A stretch of DNA of 64,000 bases from Massilia mucilaginosa (GCF_011682145.1 NZ_WHJH01000008.1:1-64000); one strand, 5' to 3'. Positions 1 to 9,165 are shown, counted from the stretch's first letter. The notes: generated by a model from the sequence alone, not told the origin. Numbers and translations: made by a program.

Positions 1-227
1 AGGTAGAATTCATGTCGGGCAAGGTGGCGTTTTTGTTGATAGCTGTGTTTCTCGATAACTCACATTTTATCAATCACTTACGGCATTCTTGCCCTTTTTT
101 ATGCAAAATTCAGGCTAAATAGAAACATTTTTTATTTGGATAGGCGCTTGAAGCAAAACGACGTCAGAAAGCCAGTTATTCAACGAATATTGGTATAAAA
201 GCGACCCATGGACGGGCAGTCAAACGT
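1..227. other. AT-rich intergenic stretch, no gene seen
   Basis: This stretch is clearly richer in A and T than the rest of the window and holds no credible reading frame. It lies downstream of the minus-strand chemoreceptor gene and runs off the left edge, so it may contain the promoter region of a gene outside the window. I see no recognisable RNA gene or repeat in it. Confidence 0.5.
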
Positions 228-257
228 AAAAAAACCGGGCTCGTCCCGGTTTTTTTG
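228..257. terminator. Bidirectional intrinsic terminator
   Basis: A 5-bp CCGGG/CCCGG stem with a short loop is flanked by seven A on the left and seven T on the right, so it can stop transcription from either side. It lies downstream of the chemoreceptor gene, which ends at 321 on the minus strand, and is its likely terminator. Confidence 0.75.
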
Positions 258-270
258 AAACTACTTCGTG

Positions 271-331
271 AAATGTTTCGAGTCAGAGCTCTGACCCCGG
301 TTTTGGGCTCCCGGTCGGGGTCAGAACTCTT
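271..331. repeat. Palindrome-centred repeat (copy 1) plus inverted partial copy
   Basis: Positions 271-302 carry the element with core GTCAGAGCTCTGACCCCGG. A degenerate inverted partner lies at 311-331, so the two can pair as a long hairpin with a loop of about 10 bases. Two further copies occur at 33161-33191 and 33401-33427, and the match to those extends outward (AATGTTTCGA before the core). The inverted half overlaps the stop codon and last codons of the chemoreceptor gene. It may be a REP-like element or an extra terminator. Confidence 0.65.
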
Positions 332-2048
332 CCCATTCGTTGTCGCCGGCGGCGACCGGGCGGGCAGGGGCCGCTTTGGCTTTGCCGGCCGGCAGGCGCG
401 CCGCAGCCGCCGGTGCCCGTGCCGCCGCTGCCGTCCGGTGCTGCGCCGCGCGCGCCGCCGGTGCCGCCACCATGTGCTCGTCGCTGATCTTGAAGACGCT
501 GACCGCTTCGGCCAGGCTGGCCGCCTGGTGCTTCATCGCTTCCGCCGCCGCCGCCGCTTCTTCGACCAGCGCCGCGTTCTGCTGCGTCACCGTGTCCATC
601 TGGCTGATCGCATCGTTGATCTGGTCGATTCCCACGTTCTGCTCGCCACTGGCGACGGCAATCTCGCCGATGATCGCCGTGACCCGCTGCACGCTGGCGA
701 CCACGTCGTTCATGGTGCTGCCAGCCTGCCCCACCAGCTTGCTGCCGGTGTCGACCTTGTCGACCGAGTCGTTGATCAGGGCCTTGATTTCCTTGGCCGC
801 GGCCGCCGAACGCTGGGCCAGGTTGCGCACTTCGGAGGCCACCACGGCGAAGCCGCGCCCCTGCTCGCCGGCCCGCGCCGCTTCCACCGCGGCGTTCAGG
901 GCCAGGATATTGGTCTGGAACGCAATGCCGTCGATCACGCCGATGATGTCCACGATCTTGCGCGACGATTCGTTGATCGAGCCCATGGTGTGGATCATCT
1001 GCGCCACCGCGTCGCCGCCGCGCACCGCCACCGTCGAGGCGTCGCTGGCGAGCTTGCTGGCCTGGCTGGCATTCTCGCCGTTCTGCTTGACGGTCGAGGT
1101 CAGTTCTTCCATGGCGGAGGCTGTTTCTTCAAGCGAACTGGCCTGTTGTTCGGTGCGCGCCGACAGGTCCTGGTTGCCGTCGGCGATCTCGCTCGATGCG
1201 CTGGCAATCGCATCGGTCCCGGCGCGCACCTTGCCGACGATCGCGGCCAGGCTGTCGTGCATGTCCTTGAGCGACTTGAGCAGCATGCCGATTTCGTCGC
1301 TGCCGCGCGCTTCGATCGAGGTCGACAGGTCGCCGCTGGCGACGATGCGGGCGATGTTGACCGCTTCATTCAAGGGTCCGGTAATGCTGCGCACCAGCCA
1401 TACCATGATCACCGCGCCGACCACCACCGTCACCAGCACGATCACCAGCAGTTCGATGGACGCGGTGCGTTCGCTAGCGGCCTGCTCCTTGACCATGGCC
1501 AGGGTCAGCGCGCGCGTTTCGGTGCCGATGTAGGTGACAATGGCGTCGATTTTCTGGGTCGGCGCGCGGTCCATGCCTTTGACCAGCTTGTCGATCTCTT
1601 TATAGCTGTCCGGATTGGCGCCGTCGAATTTTTGCAGCGCGCCCAGGTAGTTCTTGCCCAGTTCGCCGGTGGCGTTGATGGCCTCGTCGACCAGCGGCGT
1701 TTTCAGCCCCAGCTCGCCCAGCAGGGAATTGACCTTGCCCAGTTCCGCGCGCGTGCTCTCGCCGCTCTTGACGAACGAGGCGCTGTACTTTTCGAGCTGG
1801 GCCGGATCCGAGCCGCGCAGCAAAATGTTCTTCCATTCCTGCACCTGGATCTTGAACTCGACTTGGGCGCTGCGCGCCGTATCGACCGCTTCGGTCAGCT
1901 TGGCGGCGCGCTGCATCGCCAGCGCACTCTTGGCATTGGCGCCGGACAGCGCCGACCAGGCACCGATCCCCACCAACAGCAATGCGGCAAAAAAGAAAGC
2001 GCCGAGCGCACCGAGGCGTACGGCAATTCGGAGGTTGGCGAGTTTCAT
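321..2048 (-). CDS. Methyl-accepting chemotaxis protein
   Basis: A 575-residue transmembrane chemoreceptor that would pass ligand signals to CheA/CheW at the inner membrane. An N-terminal membrane helix (about residues 10-33) is followed by a periplasmic four-helix-bundle-like sensor region. A second helix (about 198-218) leads into a HAMP region and a long signalling coiled coil. The conserved hairpin tip ([20 protein letters not shown]) is present. The protein ends in an Ala/Pro-rich tail and NEWEEF, which fits the xWxxF pentapeptide that tethers CheR and CheB. A GAGAGAG ribosome-binding site precedes the ATG. The ligand cannot be told from sequence. The gene lies 126 bp downstream of the acetyltransferase pair on the same strand and may have its own promoter. 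Its last codons overlap a repeat element. Confidence 0.93.
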   Translation of the reverse strand: MKLANLRIAVRLGALGAFFFAALLLVGIGAWSALSGANAKSALAMQRAAKLTEAVDTARSAQVEFKIQVQEWKNILLRGSDPAQLEKYSASFVKSGESTRAELGKVNSLLGELGLKTPLVDEAINATGELGKNYLGALQKFDGANPDSYKEIDKLVKGMDRAPTQKIDAIVTYIGTETRALTLAMVKEQAASERTASIELLVIVLVTVVVGAVIMVWLVRSITGPLNEAVNIARIVASGDLSTSIEARGSDEIGMLLKSLKDMHDSLAAIVGKVRAGTDAIASASSEIADGNQDLSARTEQQASSLEETASAMEELTSTVKQNGENASQASKLASDASTVAVRGGDAVAQMIHTMGSINESSRKIVDIIGVIDGIAFQTNILALNAAVEAARAGEQGRGFAVVASEVRNLAQRSAAAAKEIKALINDSVDKVDTGSKLVGQAGSTMNDVVASVQRVTAIIGEIAVASGEQNVGIDQINDAISQMDTVTQQNAALVEEAAAAAEAMKHQAASLAEAVSVFKISDEHMVAAPAARAAQHRTAAAARAPAAAARLPAGKAKAAPARPVAAGDNEWEEF

Positions 2049-2174
2049 GTGCTCTCTCGGGATGGTTGCGTGGATACCTGTCGCAGCGCCTGTAAAGACG
2101 CTTGCTCTGCCGGTTAATCATGCACCCGTGAAAGATAAAAAGAAATACGTTTCAGTTAACTGACAACAAGTATT

Positions 2175-2696
2175 TCAGCCAGTTGCACACAGTTGCATCG
2201 CATACAGCCGGGTACCCGGGTCTTCCGGTGTAAGGTGGACAATCTTGTCGAAACGCAGGCCGAGTTTTTCGAGCAGCGCGCCGGAGGCGGTGTTGCCCGG
2301 CGAGGTGATCGCCAGCAGGCGCGCCAGTCCCAGCGTGTCGCGCGCGTAGTCGACCACGGCGCGGGCCGCCTCGAACGCATGACCCTGGCCGCGCCAGGCC
2401 GGCAGGAAGGCGTAGCCGAGATCGACCCCGGGCAAGGTGTCGCGCCTGATCAGGCCGCACATGCCGATCGCCGCGCCGCTGTCCTTGTGCGCCACCAGCC
2501 AGATGGCGTGGCCCAGCGCGGCCTGCATGCTCACCGGGCCGTTTTCGATGTGGGCACGCGCCGCGTCCAGCGTGCGGATGCCGCGGTCGCCGATGTGGGC
2601 CAGGAAATCGGGATCGTTGACCAGCTCCAGGTAGAACGGCGCGTCGGCCGCTTCGATGGTGCGCACCAGCAGGCGCGCGGTGTCGAGGATTTTCAT
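2175..2696 (-). CDS. GNAT N-acetyltransferase (RimJ/RimL-like)
   Basis: A 173-residue GCN5-related acetyltransferase, predicted to move an acetyl group from acetyl-CoA to an amine. The opening (residues 3-20, TARLLVRTIEAAD) is typical of the RimJ/RimL branch. The acetyl-CoA-binding segment is seen around GYAFLPAWRGQGHAFEA, followed by the usual GNxAS-like stretch (GNTASGALLEKLGL). The start codon overlaps the stop of the upstream acetyltransferase (ATGA), so translation is probably coupled. The substrate is unknown; many members of this branch act on ribosomal protein N-termini, but others detoxify small molecules. Confidence 0.88.
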   Translation of the reverse strand: MKILDTARLLVRTIEAADAPFYLELVNDPDFLAHIGDRGIRTLDAARAHIENGPVSMQAALGHAIWLVAHKDSGAAIGMCGLIRRDTLPGVDLGYAFLPAWRGQGHAFEAARAVVDYARDTLGLARLLAITSPGNTASGALLEKLGLRFDKIVHLTPEDPGTRLYAMQLCATG

Positions 2697-3223
2697 CAGG
2701 GCGCCGGCCAGTTGTCAGGGTCGTCCAGCAGCTGGTACATGACGTAGGCGTCGACGTAGCCCAGGCGCGCATGGCGGAACGATTTTGGCAAGGTGCCGAC
2801 GATCGTGAAACCGAGCTTTTTCCACAAGCCGACGGCGGCGTGGTTGCTGCTGACGACGTAGTTGAACTGCATCGCCAGGTAGCCCTGGCGGCGCGCCTCG
2901 TCCAGGCTGTGCCGGCCCAGCAAGGTGCCCACGCCGGCGCCGCGCTGCCCGGGGCTGACCATGTAGGACGCGCTGGCCACGTGCGCGCCGCGCTCCATCT
3001 GGTTCGGCACCAGCTTGTACATGCCCAGCACGCGGTCGTCGGCGGACACGGCGACGAAGCTGGTCGCGCGCGGGCTGAACCAGTAATCGGCGCAGGCCTG
3101 GCGGGAGGCGCCCGCAGCGAAAGGATAGGATTCGCCGCCCTCCAAGACCGCGTCGAAAATCGCCCATAGCGCATCGATGTCGGTGTCGGCGGCCGGACGG
3201 ATCCGGGTCTGTATTGGTTTCAC
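2696..3223 (-). CDS. GNAT N-acetyltransferase
   Basis: A 175-residue GCN5-family acetyltransferase. The acetyl-CoA site is visible as VSPGQRGAGVGTLL, followed by the conserved SSNHAAVGLWKKLGF stretch. I chose a GTG start at 3223 because a GGGAG ribosome-binding site lies just before it and the protein then begins in register with the fold (KPIQTRIRPA). The frame stays open upstream, but that part is antisense to the neighbouring gene and looks non-coding. It is cotranscribed with the downstream acetyltransferase (4-base overlap) and lies 44 bp after the amidohydrolase gene. The substrate is not evident. Confidence 0.87.
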   Translation of the reverse strand: MKPIQTRIRPAADTDIDALWAIFDAVLEGGESYPFAAGASRQACADYWFSPRATSFVAVSADDRVLGMYKLVPNQMERGAHVASASYMVSPGQRGAGVGTLLGRHSLDEARRQGYLAMQFNYVVSSNHAAVGLWKKLGFTIVGTLPKSFRHARLGYVDAYVMYQLLDDPDNWPAP

Positions 3224-3267
3224 ATGCTCTCCCGCTTGAAACGCGCTGACAAGTGCTGCGCCGGGGC

Positions 3268-4542
3268 TCAGCGCCCGAGGCGAAAACCGGTGCTGGCCGG
3301 GCGTCCCGGCAGGTTCAGGGTCGCCTGCGCGCGCGGCGCCTCGCTCACCACCACGCCGCGCCGGATCACCATGCGCCGCGCCGCGCGCAGGCGGATCGCT
3401 TCGACCGTGCCGCCGGCGTCGAGCAGCACCAGGTCGGCGTGGCAGCCGGGCGCGATCCCGTAGCCTTCGAGCCCGAGAATGCGGGCCGGGACCTCGGTCA
3501 CCGCCAGGAAGCACTGGTGCATCGCGTCCTGCCCGGTCATCTGCGCCACATGCAGGCCCATATGCGCCACTTCCAGCATGTCGCCCGAGCCCAGGCTGTA
3601 CCACGGGTCCATCACGCAGTCGTGGCCGAAGGCGACATCGACGCCGGCGGCGATCAGCTCGGGCACGCGCGTCATGCCGCGCCGCTTGGGGTAGCTGTCA
3701 TGCCGCCCCTGCAGGGTGATGTTGATCAGCGGGTTGGCAATCGCCGCCACGCCCGCCTCGCGGATCAGCGGCAGCAGCTTGCTCACATAGTAGTTATCCA
3801 TCGAGTGCATCGAGGTCAGGTGCGAGCCGGCCACCCTGCCCTGCATGCCGAGACGCTGCGTTTCGAACGCCAGCGTTTCGATATGGCGCGACATGGGGTC
3901 GTCCGACTCGTCGCAGTGCATGTCCACCCGCAGCCCATGGTGCGCCGCGTATTCGCACAGCAGGCGCACCGAGGCCGCGCCTTCGCTCATGGTGCGCTCG
4001 AAATGGGGGATCCCGCCCACCACGTCGACGCCCATGCCAATGGCGCGCTTGAGGTTGTCGAAGGCCGTGGCGCTGCGCAAAATCCCATCCTGCGGAAAGG
4101 CGACCAGCTGCAGGTCGAGATATGGCGCCACCCGGCGCCGCACTTCCAGCAGCGCTTCCACCGCCAGCAGGCGGTCGTCGCAGATGTCGACGTGCGAGCG
4201 GATCGCCAGCAGGCCGCGCGCCACCGCCCAGTCGCAGTACTGCATGGCGCGTTCGACCAGCGCATCCTGGGTCAGGCCGGGTTTCAGTTCGCCCCACAGC
4301 GCGATCCCTTCGAGCAGGGTGCCCGATCCGTTCACGCGCGGCAGGCCGTAACTGAGGGTGGCGTCCATGTGAAAGTGGGCGTCCACAAAAGGCGGCGTCA
4401 CCAGGTCGCCGCCGGCGTCGATCTCGCGCGCGCCCCGCACCGGCAAGCGCGCACCGACGGCGGCGATGCGCCCGTTGTCGATCGCGATGTCCATGTGAAG
4501 GCGCCCGTCGGGCAGGCTGGCGTTGCGCAGTACGAGATCCAT
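3268..4542 (-). CDS. Cytosine-deaminase-like amidohydrolase (CodA family)
   Basis: A 424-residue metal-dependent deaminase of the amidohydrolase superfamily, close in length and motif order to E. coli CodA (converts cytosine to uracil). Visible are the metal ligands HxH (H56, H58), Q151, H209 with the catalytic E212 (HCDESDD), H241 (SHLTSMHS) and D308 (GHD). Each from H209 onward lies five positions before its E. coli counterpart. The residue after the metal-binding Asp is Cys (C309) where E. coli has Asp314, a position known to tune substrate choice. The real substrate may therefore be another aminopyrimidine or a related ring. A CAGGAG ribosome-binding site supports the ATG. The gene heads a minus-strand group with the two acetyltransferases and is divergent from the phasin gene. 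Confidence 0.85.
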   Translation of the reverse strand: MDLVLRNASLPDGRLHMDIAIDNGRIAAVGARLPVRGAREIDAGGDLVTPPFVDAHFHMDATLSYGLPRVNGSGTLLEGIALWGELKPGLTQDALVERAMQYCDWAVARGLLAIRSHVDICDDRLLAVEALLEVRRRVAPYLDLQLVAFPQDGILRSATAFDNLKRAIGMGVDVVGGIPHFERTMSEGAASVRLLCEYAAHHGLRVDMHCDESDDPMSRHIETLAFETQRLGMQGRVAGSHLTSMHSMDNYYVSKLLPLIREAGVAAIANPLINITLQGRHDSYPKRRGMTRVPELIAAGVDVAFGHDCVMDPWYSLGSGDMLEVAHMGLHVAQMTGQDAMHQCFLAVTEVPARILGLEGYGIAPGCHADLVLLDAGGTVEAIRLRAARRMVIRRGVVVSEAPRAQATLNLPGRPASTGFRLGR

Positions 4543-4646
4543 CGTGAACTCCTGGGAACGGCGGTGTCTGCGATTGTAGCGAGTTCGGCGCGAATTGGGG
4601 CGGGCGTGTGCGTGTTTGTCATGGCGCCGTCATGCCAATAAGATAA

Positions 4647-4660
4647 ATGCTGCGATGCAA
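4647..4660. promoter_or_regulatory. Possible PhaR-type operator upstream of the phasin gene
   Basis: A TGC-rich near-palindrome (TGCTGCGATGCA) lies about 105 bp before the phasin start, in the divergent intergenic region. In PHB-storing bacteria the repressor PhaR is known to bind TGC-containing sites before phasin genes. The match is by eye only and no consensus was scored. Confidence 0.25.
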
Positions 4661-4764
4661 GATAATTTCGTGAACACAGTTGAAAAATTGCTTTTCAAGG
4701 CAGGCAATCATGGATAGACTTAGCAATATTGCAGCGCGTCATAAAACACTTCCAAGGAACCCAG

Positions 4765-5541
4765 ATGAGTAACCTTCCAGAACAGTTTTCCGCAGCACGC
4801 AAGGCCCAGATCGAAGCCCAGCTCGACGCTTTCCGCCATTTCTCCGGCAAGGCGGTAGAAAATACCGAAAAGCTGATTGCCCTCAATCTCCAGACCACCC
4901 GCGCCAGCGTCGAAAAATCGACGGCGGCCATCCAGCAGTTGCTGACCGCCAAGGATCCGCGCGACCTGTTCGCCCTCGGCGCGCACAGCCGCGACAGCTT
5001 CGACACCATGCTCGCCTACAGCCGCGCCCTGTTCGGCATCGCCGGCAGCGCGCGCGCCGATGCGCCCGGATCGTCCATCCTGGCGGCACTGGCCGCGCCG
5101 GCGCCGCTGCGCCAGCCGGCCAACGATGAAGCGCACAGCGCTGACGACGAGGACTACAGCGAGGACTACGACGAACAAGCCGCCGCCGGCGCCGACAGCG
5201 AGCCCGAATCCGAACGCGGGGTCTCACCCGACTCGCCGGACTCGCCAGACGCGCGCGAGGAACCGATCATCGTCAGCCTGCGCGCGGCCGACGAACCCGA
5301 GGCCGATCCATTGCCGCTGGCCGAGGCCACGCCGATCGCGCGCGCCGCCGCCAGCGTGGCCGCCAGCCCCGTGCACGAGACGCCCGCCGCCGCGCCGCTG
5401 GCCGCCGACGACGCCATCCAGATCGACGTCTCCGGCATCAAGCCGGTCGACGCCACGCCGCCGGCGGGGACCTATCCGGGCAAGCCGGGCAACGGCAAAC
5501 TGGGCGAATCGTCGCCGTCGAAAGGCGCGCGCCGAAAGTAG
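4765..5541 (+). CDS. phaP: Phasin (PhaP family), polyhydroxyalkanoate granule protein
   Basis: A 258-residue protein whose first 110 residues match the phasin domain: an amphipathic helical stretch starting near FSAARKAQIEAQ and running through QTTRASVEKSTAAIQQLL and the DPRDLFAL segment. Phasins coat polyhydroxyalkanoate granules in the cytoplasm and control their number and size. The remaining 150 residues form a low-complexity Asp/Glu/Pro/Ala tail, longer than in typical 180-200 residue phasins, so the C-terminus is unusual. An AAGGAA site 8 bases before the ATG supports this start over one 36 bases upstream. A strong terminator follows at 5586. Confidence 0.88.
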   Translation: MSNLPEQFSAARKAQIEAQLDAFRHFSGKAVENTEKLIALNLQTTRASVEKSTAAIQQLLTAKDPRDLFALGAHSRDSFDTMLAYSRALFGIAGSARADAPGSSILAALAAPAPLRQPANDEAHSADDEDYSEDYDEQAAAGADSEPESERGVSPDSPDSPDAREEPIIVSLRAADEPEADPLPLAEATPIARAAASVAASPVHETPAAAPLAADDAIQIDVSGIKPVDATPPAGTYPGKPGNGKLGESSPSKGARRK

Positions 5542-5585
5542 CGGCACGGCCGGCCTCTGCGCCAAGTTGCCAAAAGTAGTAAATT

Positions 5586-5608
5586 GACGGGCTTCGGCCC
5601 GTTTTTTT
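5586..5608 (+). terminator. Intrinsic terminator after the phasin gene
   Basis: The stem GACGGGC/GCCCGTT closes on TTCG, an extra-stable tetraloop, and is followed by a run of seven T. It ends transcription of the phasin gene before the ABC exporter operon. Confidence 0.8.
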
Positions 5609-5639
5609 CGTCCGGGCGCAACATCCAAGGAACGTATTA

Positions 5640-7391
5640 ATGACTTTATCGCGGCTCGTTGGCAGCTTCGTGCGCCGCCATTGGCGCGCCTATATCTCGT
5701 CGGCCTTCATGCTGGCCGGCGTGGCGGCCCTCACTGTCTGGATTCCGCGCAAAATCGGCGCGCTGATCGACGGCCTGGCCGCCCACAGCCTGACCCGCGA
5801 CGACCTGCTGCTGGGACTATTCCAGCTGCTCGGCATGGGCGTGGCCATCTATCTGCTGCGGGTTGGCTGGCGCCTGCGCCTGTTCGCCGCCGCCTACCGG
5901 CTCGGGGTCGAACTGCGCACGCGTTTTTACGCGCGCCTGTCGGCCCAGGGACCGGCCTTCTACCAGAAGCAGCGCACCGGCGACCTGATGGCGCTGGCCA
6001 CCAACGACATCGACGCCATCGAAATGGCCGCCGGCGAAGCCATGCTGGCCGGTTTCGACGGCACCCTGACCCTGGTCATGGTACTGGGGATCATGACGCT
6101 CGGCGTCGACTGGCGCCTGGCCTGCGTGGCCCTGCTGCCGTTTCCGTTCATGGCGTTCGCGTTCTGGCGCATCTCCACCCATATCCACGTGGCGGCCACC
6201 GAGTCGCTGCAGCGTTTTTCGAGCCTGAACGACCATGTGCAGGAAGCCCTGTCGGGCGTACGTACGCTGCGCGCGCTCGGCCTGGAGCGACGCAGCGCGG
6301 CGCAATTCGGCGAACTGGCCGCGCGCGCCGCCGACGCCAGCCTGCGCGCGCAAAAATGGGAAGCCGCTTACGAGCCGGCCGTCGGCCTCACCCTCACCGC
6401 CGCCAGCGCGCTCACGCTCGGCCTGGGCGGCTACCTGGTGTGGCAGAACCAGCTGACCATCGGCGCGCTGACCAGCTTTAGCATGTACCTGGGCCAGTTG
6501 ATCTGGCCGATGTTCGCGGCCGGCTGGGTGCTCTCGCTCATCGAACGCGGGCGCGCGGCGCTGGCGCGCGTGCAGCCCCTGCTCGACACGCCGCTCTCGG
6601 TGGACGACCATGGCACGGTGGCCACGCTGGCCCCCGGCCCGCTGCTGCTCGACCATGTCGGCTACACCTACAGCGGCCAGACCATTGCCGCGCTGGCCGA
6701 TATTTCGTGCCGCGTCGCGCCAGGCCAGACCCTGGGCCTGGTGGGGCCGACCGGCTCCGGCAAATCGACCCTGCTGCGCGTGCTGCTGCGCCAGGCCACG
6801 CCGCAAGCCGGCACCGCCACATGGGGCGGCCAGCCGCTGGCCGACTACACGCTGGCCACCTTGCGCGCGGCGATCAGCTGGGTGCCGCAGGAGTCGTTCC
6901 TGTTCTCGGCCACCATCGCCGAAAACATCGCGCTGGCCCGGCCCGACGCCTCGCGCGCGCAGATCGAACATGCGGCGCACATGGCGGCCATCCACGAAGA
7001 TATCCTGCGCTTCCCGCAGGGCTACGACACGCCGGTGGGCGAACGCGGCATCACCCTCTCGGGCGGCCAGCGCCAGCGCGTGGCGATCGCCCGCTCGCTA
7101 CTGGCCGACAGCACCCTGCTGCTGCTCGACGACGCCCTCTCGGCGGTCGACACCGGCACCGAAACGCGCATCCTCGAACACCTGGAGGAACTGCGGCGCG
7201 CGCGCCCCGAGCGCAGCGTGATCATCGCCAGCCACCGCCTCTCGGCCGTGGTCAACGCCGACGTCATCGTGGTGCTGCGCGACGGCCGCATCACCGAATC
7301 GGGCACCCACGAGGCCCTGCTCGAACGCGACGGCTGGTACGCCAGCCAGTGGCGCTATCAACAACTGGAGGCCAGCCTCGATGCAATCTGA
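5640..7391 (+). CDS. mdlA: ABC exporter half-transporter, MdlA-like
   Basis: A 583-residue fusion of a six-helix type 1 exporter membrane domain (residues about 15-300) and an ATP-binding domain. Walker A is GPTGSGKST, the signature is LSGGQRQR, and Walker B is LLLLDDALSAVD. In Walker B the catalytic Glu is replaced by Asp, as in MdlA-type subunits of asymmetric heterodimers. E. coli MdlA is about 590 residues. The start follows an AAGGAA site. The stop lies inside the next gene (11-base overlap), so the two halves are made together and probably form one MdlAB-like transporter in the inner membrane. The substrate is unknown; members of this group export lipids, drugs or peptides. Confidence 0.87.
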   Translation: MTLSRLVGSFVRRHWRAYISSAFMLAGVAALTVWIPRKIGALIDGLAAHSLTRDDLLLGLFQLLGMGVAIYLLRVGWRLRLFAAAYRLGVELRTRFYARLSAQGPAFYQKQRTGDLMALATNDIDAIEMAAGEAMLAGFDGTLTLVMVLGIMTLGVDWRLACVALLPFPFMAFAFWRISTHIHVAATESLQRFSSLNDHVQEALSGVRTLRALGLERRSAAQFGELAARAADASLRAQKWEAAYEPAVGLTLTAASALTLGLGGYLVWQNQLTIGALTSFSMYLGQLIWPMFAAGWVLSLIERGRAALARVQPLLDTPLSVDDHGTVATLAPGPLLLDHVGYTYSGQTIAALADISCRVAPGQTLGLVGPTGSGKSTLLRVLLRQATPQAGTATWGGQPLADYTLATLRAAISWVPQESFLFSATIAENIALARPDASRAQIEHAAHMAAIHEDILRFPQGYDTPVGERGITLSGGQRQRVAIARSLLADSTLLLLDDALSAVDTGTETRILEHLEELRRARPERSVIIASHRLSAVVNADVIVVLRDGRITESGTHEALLERDGWYASQWRYQQLEASLDAI

Positions 7392-9165
7392 TTCCACACC
7401 CAAGGACATGCGGGTCCAGGCCGCGCAAGCGATTGGCCTGCTGCGGCGCGCCGCCCATCCCGACCGCCGGCACCTGGCCTGGGCCACCCTGTGGCTGATC
7501 CTCGCGGCCGGCCTGGAAGTGATCGGCCCCATCCTCGGCAAGGCCCTGATCGACGAGCACCTGCTGCCGCGCAAGCTGGACTTCCCGCGCATGGCCATGC
7601 TGCTCGGCGCCCTGCTGGTGAGCGGCTGGATCGCCAGCTGGCTGCGCTACCTGCAGCTGGTGCGCCTGTCGGGCCTGGCCATGCGCTCGGTGCAGCGCCT
7701 GCGCGAATGGGTGTTCGGCCACGTGCTGCGCCTGCCGATGGCGTTCTTCGACCGCGCCATCACCGGCCAGTTGATCAGCCGCGTCACCAACGACACCGAG
7801 GCCGTCAAGACCCTGTACATCCAGGTGCTGTTCGTGATCCTCGACAGCAGCATCGTGCTGGTCGGGACCATGATCGCCATGGCCTGGCTGGACTGGCGCC
7901 TGATGCTGATCGTGCTGGCCCTGGTGCCGGCGGTGGTGGCCATCGTGTTCGTCTACCAGCGCCTGTCGGCGCCGGCGGTGACCCGCGCGCGCGCGCTGCG
8001 CAGCGACATCAACGGCCAGATCGCCGAGTCGATCGGCGGCATGAGCGTGCTGCAGGCGAATAATGCGCAGGACCGCTTCGGCGAGCGCTTCGCCGCCACC
8101 AACGATGCGCATTACAAGGCGCGCCTGGCCGAACTGCGCGCCAACGCCTTCCTGCTGCGCCCCGCGCTCGACCTGCTCAACGTGATCCTGCTGGCGGTGG
8201 TGATCTACAGCTTCGGGCGGCGCGAAATGAACGCGCTCGAAGTCGGCGTGCTGTACGCCTTCATCAGCTACATCGCGCGCGTGGTCGAACCGATGATCCA
8301 GATTACGATGCAGTTCAGCGGCTTGCAGCAAGCGGTGGTGGCGACCGCGCGCGTGTCGGCCCTGCTCGGCGAAGCCGGCGCGCCGGAGCACGACAGCGGC
8401 CGTTCGCCGGCCCCGGAGTCCGCCGCGCCGGACGCGCCGGCGGTGCGCATCCGCGGCCTGACCTTCGGCTACGCGCCCGGCCAGGACGTGCTGCACGGCC
8501 TCGACCTGGACGTGCCGCAGGGCGCGTTCTTCGGCATCGTCGGCCACACCGGCAGCGGCAAGTCGACCTTGCTGTCGCTGCTGCTGCGCTACTACCCGTC
8601 GCGCCCCGGCACCATCGAAGTGAACGGCCAGCCGCTGGCGGCCATCGACAACGAACGTTTCCGCGCCGAGGTGGGCCTGGTGCCGCAGGACCCGTTCCTG
8701 CTGGCGGCGTCGGCGCGCGAGAACATCGACATGGGACGCGGCCTGTCGCAGCAAGCCATCGAAACGGCGGCGCGCGCGGCGCATGCGCACGACTTCATCG
8801 CGGCGCTGGAAGAAGGCTACGACACGCCGCTCGGCGAAGGCGGCTCGCGCCTGTCGACCGGCCAGAAACAGCTGATCGCGGTGGCGCGCGCACTGGCCGG
8901 CCAGCCGCGCATCCTGCTGCTGGACGAAGCGACCTCGCATATCGACAGCGCCACCGAGCAGGTAGTGCAGGAGGCGTTGAACGAACTGCGCGGACGGGTG
9001 ACCATCATCGCCATCGCGCACCGCCTTTCCACCATCCGCGAGGCCGACCGCATCGTGGTGCTCAATCACGGCCGCATTTCGGAAGCCGGTTCGCACGACG
9101 AGTTGATGCAGGTCGACGGCGGCCTGTATCAGCGCCTGTACCTGCTGCAGCAGCTGGCGGCCTAG
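7381..9165 (+). CDS. mdlB: ABC exporter half-transporter, MdlB-like
   Basis: A 594-residue partner of the preceding half-transporter, with an N-terminal membrane domain (about residues 25-320) and a C-terminal ATPase. Walker A is GHTGSGKST, the signature is the variant LSTGQKQ, and Walker B is LLLDEATSHID with the catalytic Glu kept. A degenerate site in one subunit and a consensus site in the other is the pattern of heterodimeric exporters. E. coli MdlB is 593 residues. The gene overlaps mdlA by 11 bases. Its stop codon shares the sequence CTAG with the stop of the convergent ABC permease gene. Confidence 0.87.
   Translation: MQSDSTPKDMRVQAAQAIGLLRRAAHPDRRHLAWATLWLILAAGLEVIGPILGKALIDEHLLPRKLDFPRMAMLLGALLVSGWIASWLRYLQLVRLSGLAMRSVQRLREWVFGHVLRLPMAFFDRAITGQLISRVTNDTEAVKTLYIQVLFVILDSSIVLVGTMIAMAWLDWRLMLIVLALVPAVVAIVFVYQRLSAPAVTRARALRSDINGQIAESIGGMSVLQANNAQDRFGERFAATNDAHYKARLAELRANAFLLRPALDLLNVILLAVVIYSFGRREMNALEVGVLYAFISYIARVVEPMIQITMQFSGLQQAVVATARVSALLGEAGAPEHDSGRSPAPESAAPDAPAVRIRGLTFGYAPGQDVLHGLDLDVPQGAFFGIVGHTGSGKSTLLSLLLRYYPSRPGTIEVNGQPLAAIDNERFRAEVGLVPQDPFLLAASARENIDMGRGLSQQAIETAARAAHAHDFIAALEEGYDTPLGEGGSRLSTGQKQLIAVARALAGQPRILLLDEATSHIDSATEQVVQEALNELRGRVTIIAIAHRLSTIREADRIVVLNHGRISEAGSHDELMQVDGGLYQRLYLLQQLAA

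Noticed and set aside
7291-9161. Continuation of the ABC permease frame across mdlB on the minus strand
   Set aside because: The permease ends at the stop at 9162; the frame beyond it is antisense to mdlB, which has all ATPase motifs.
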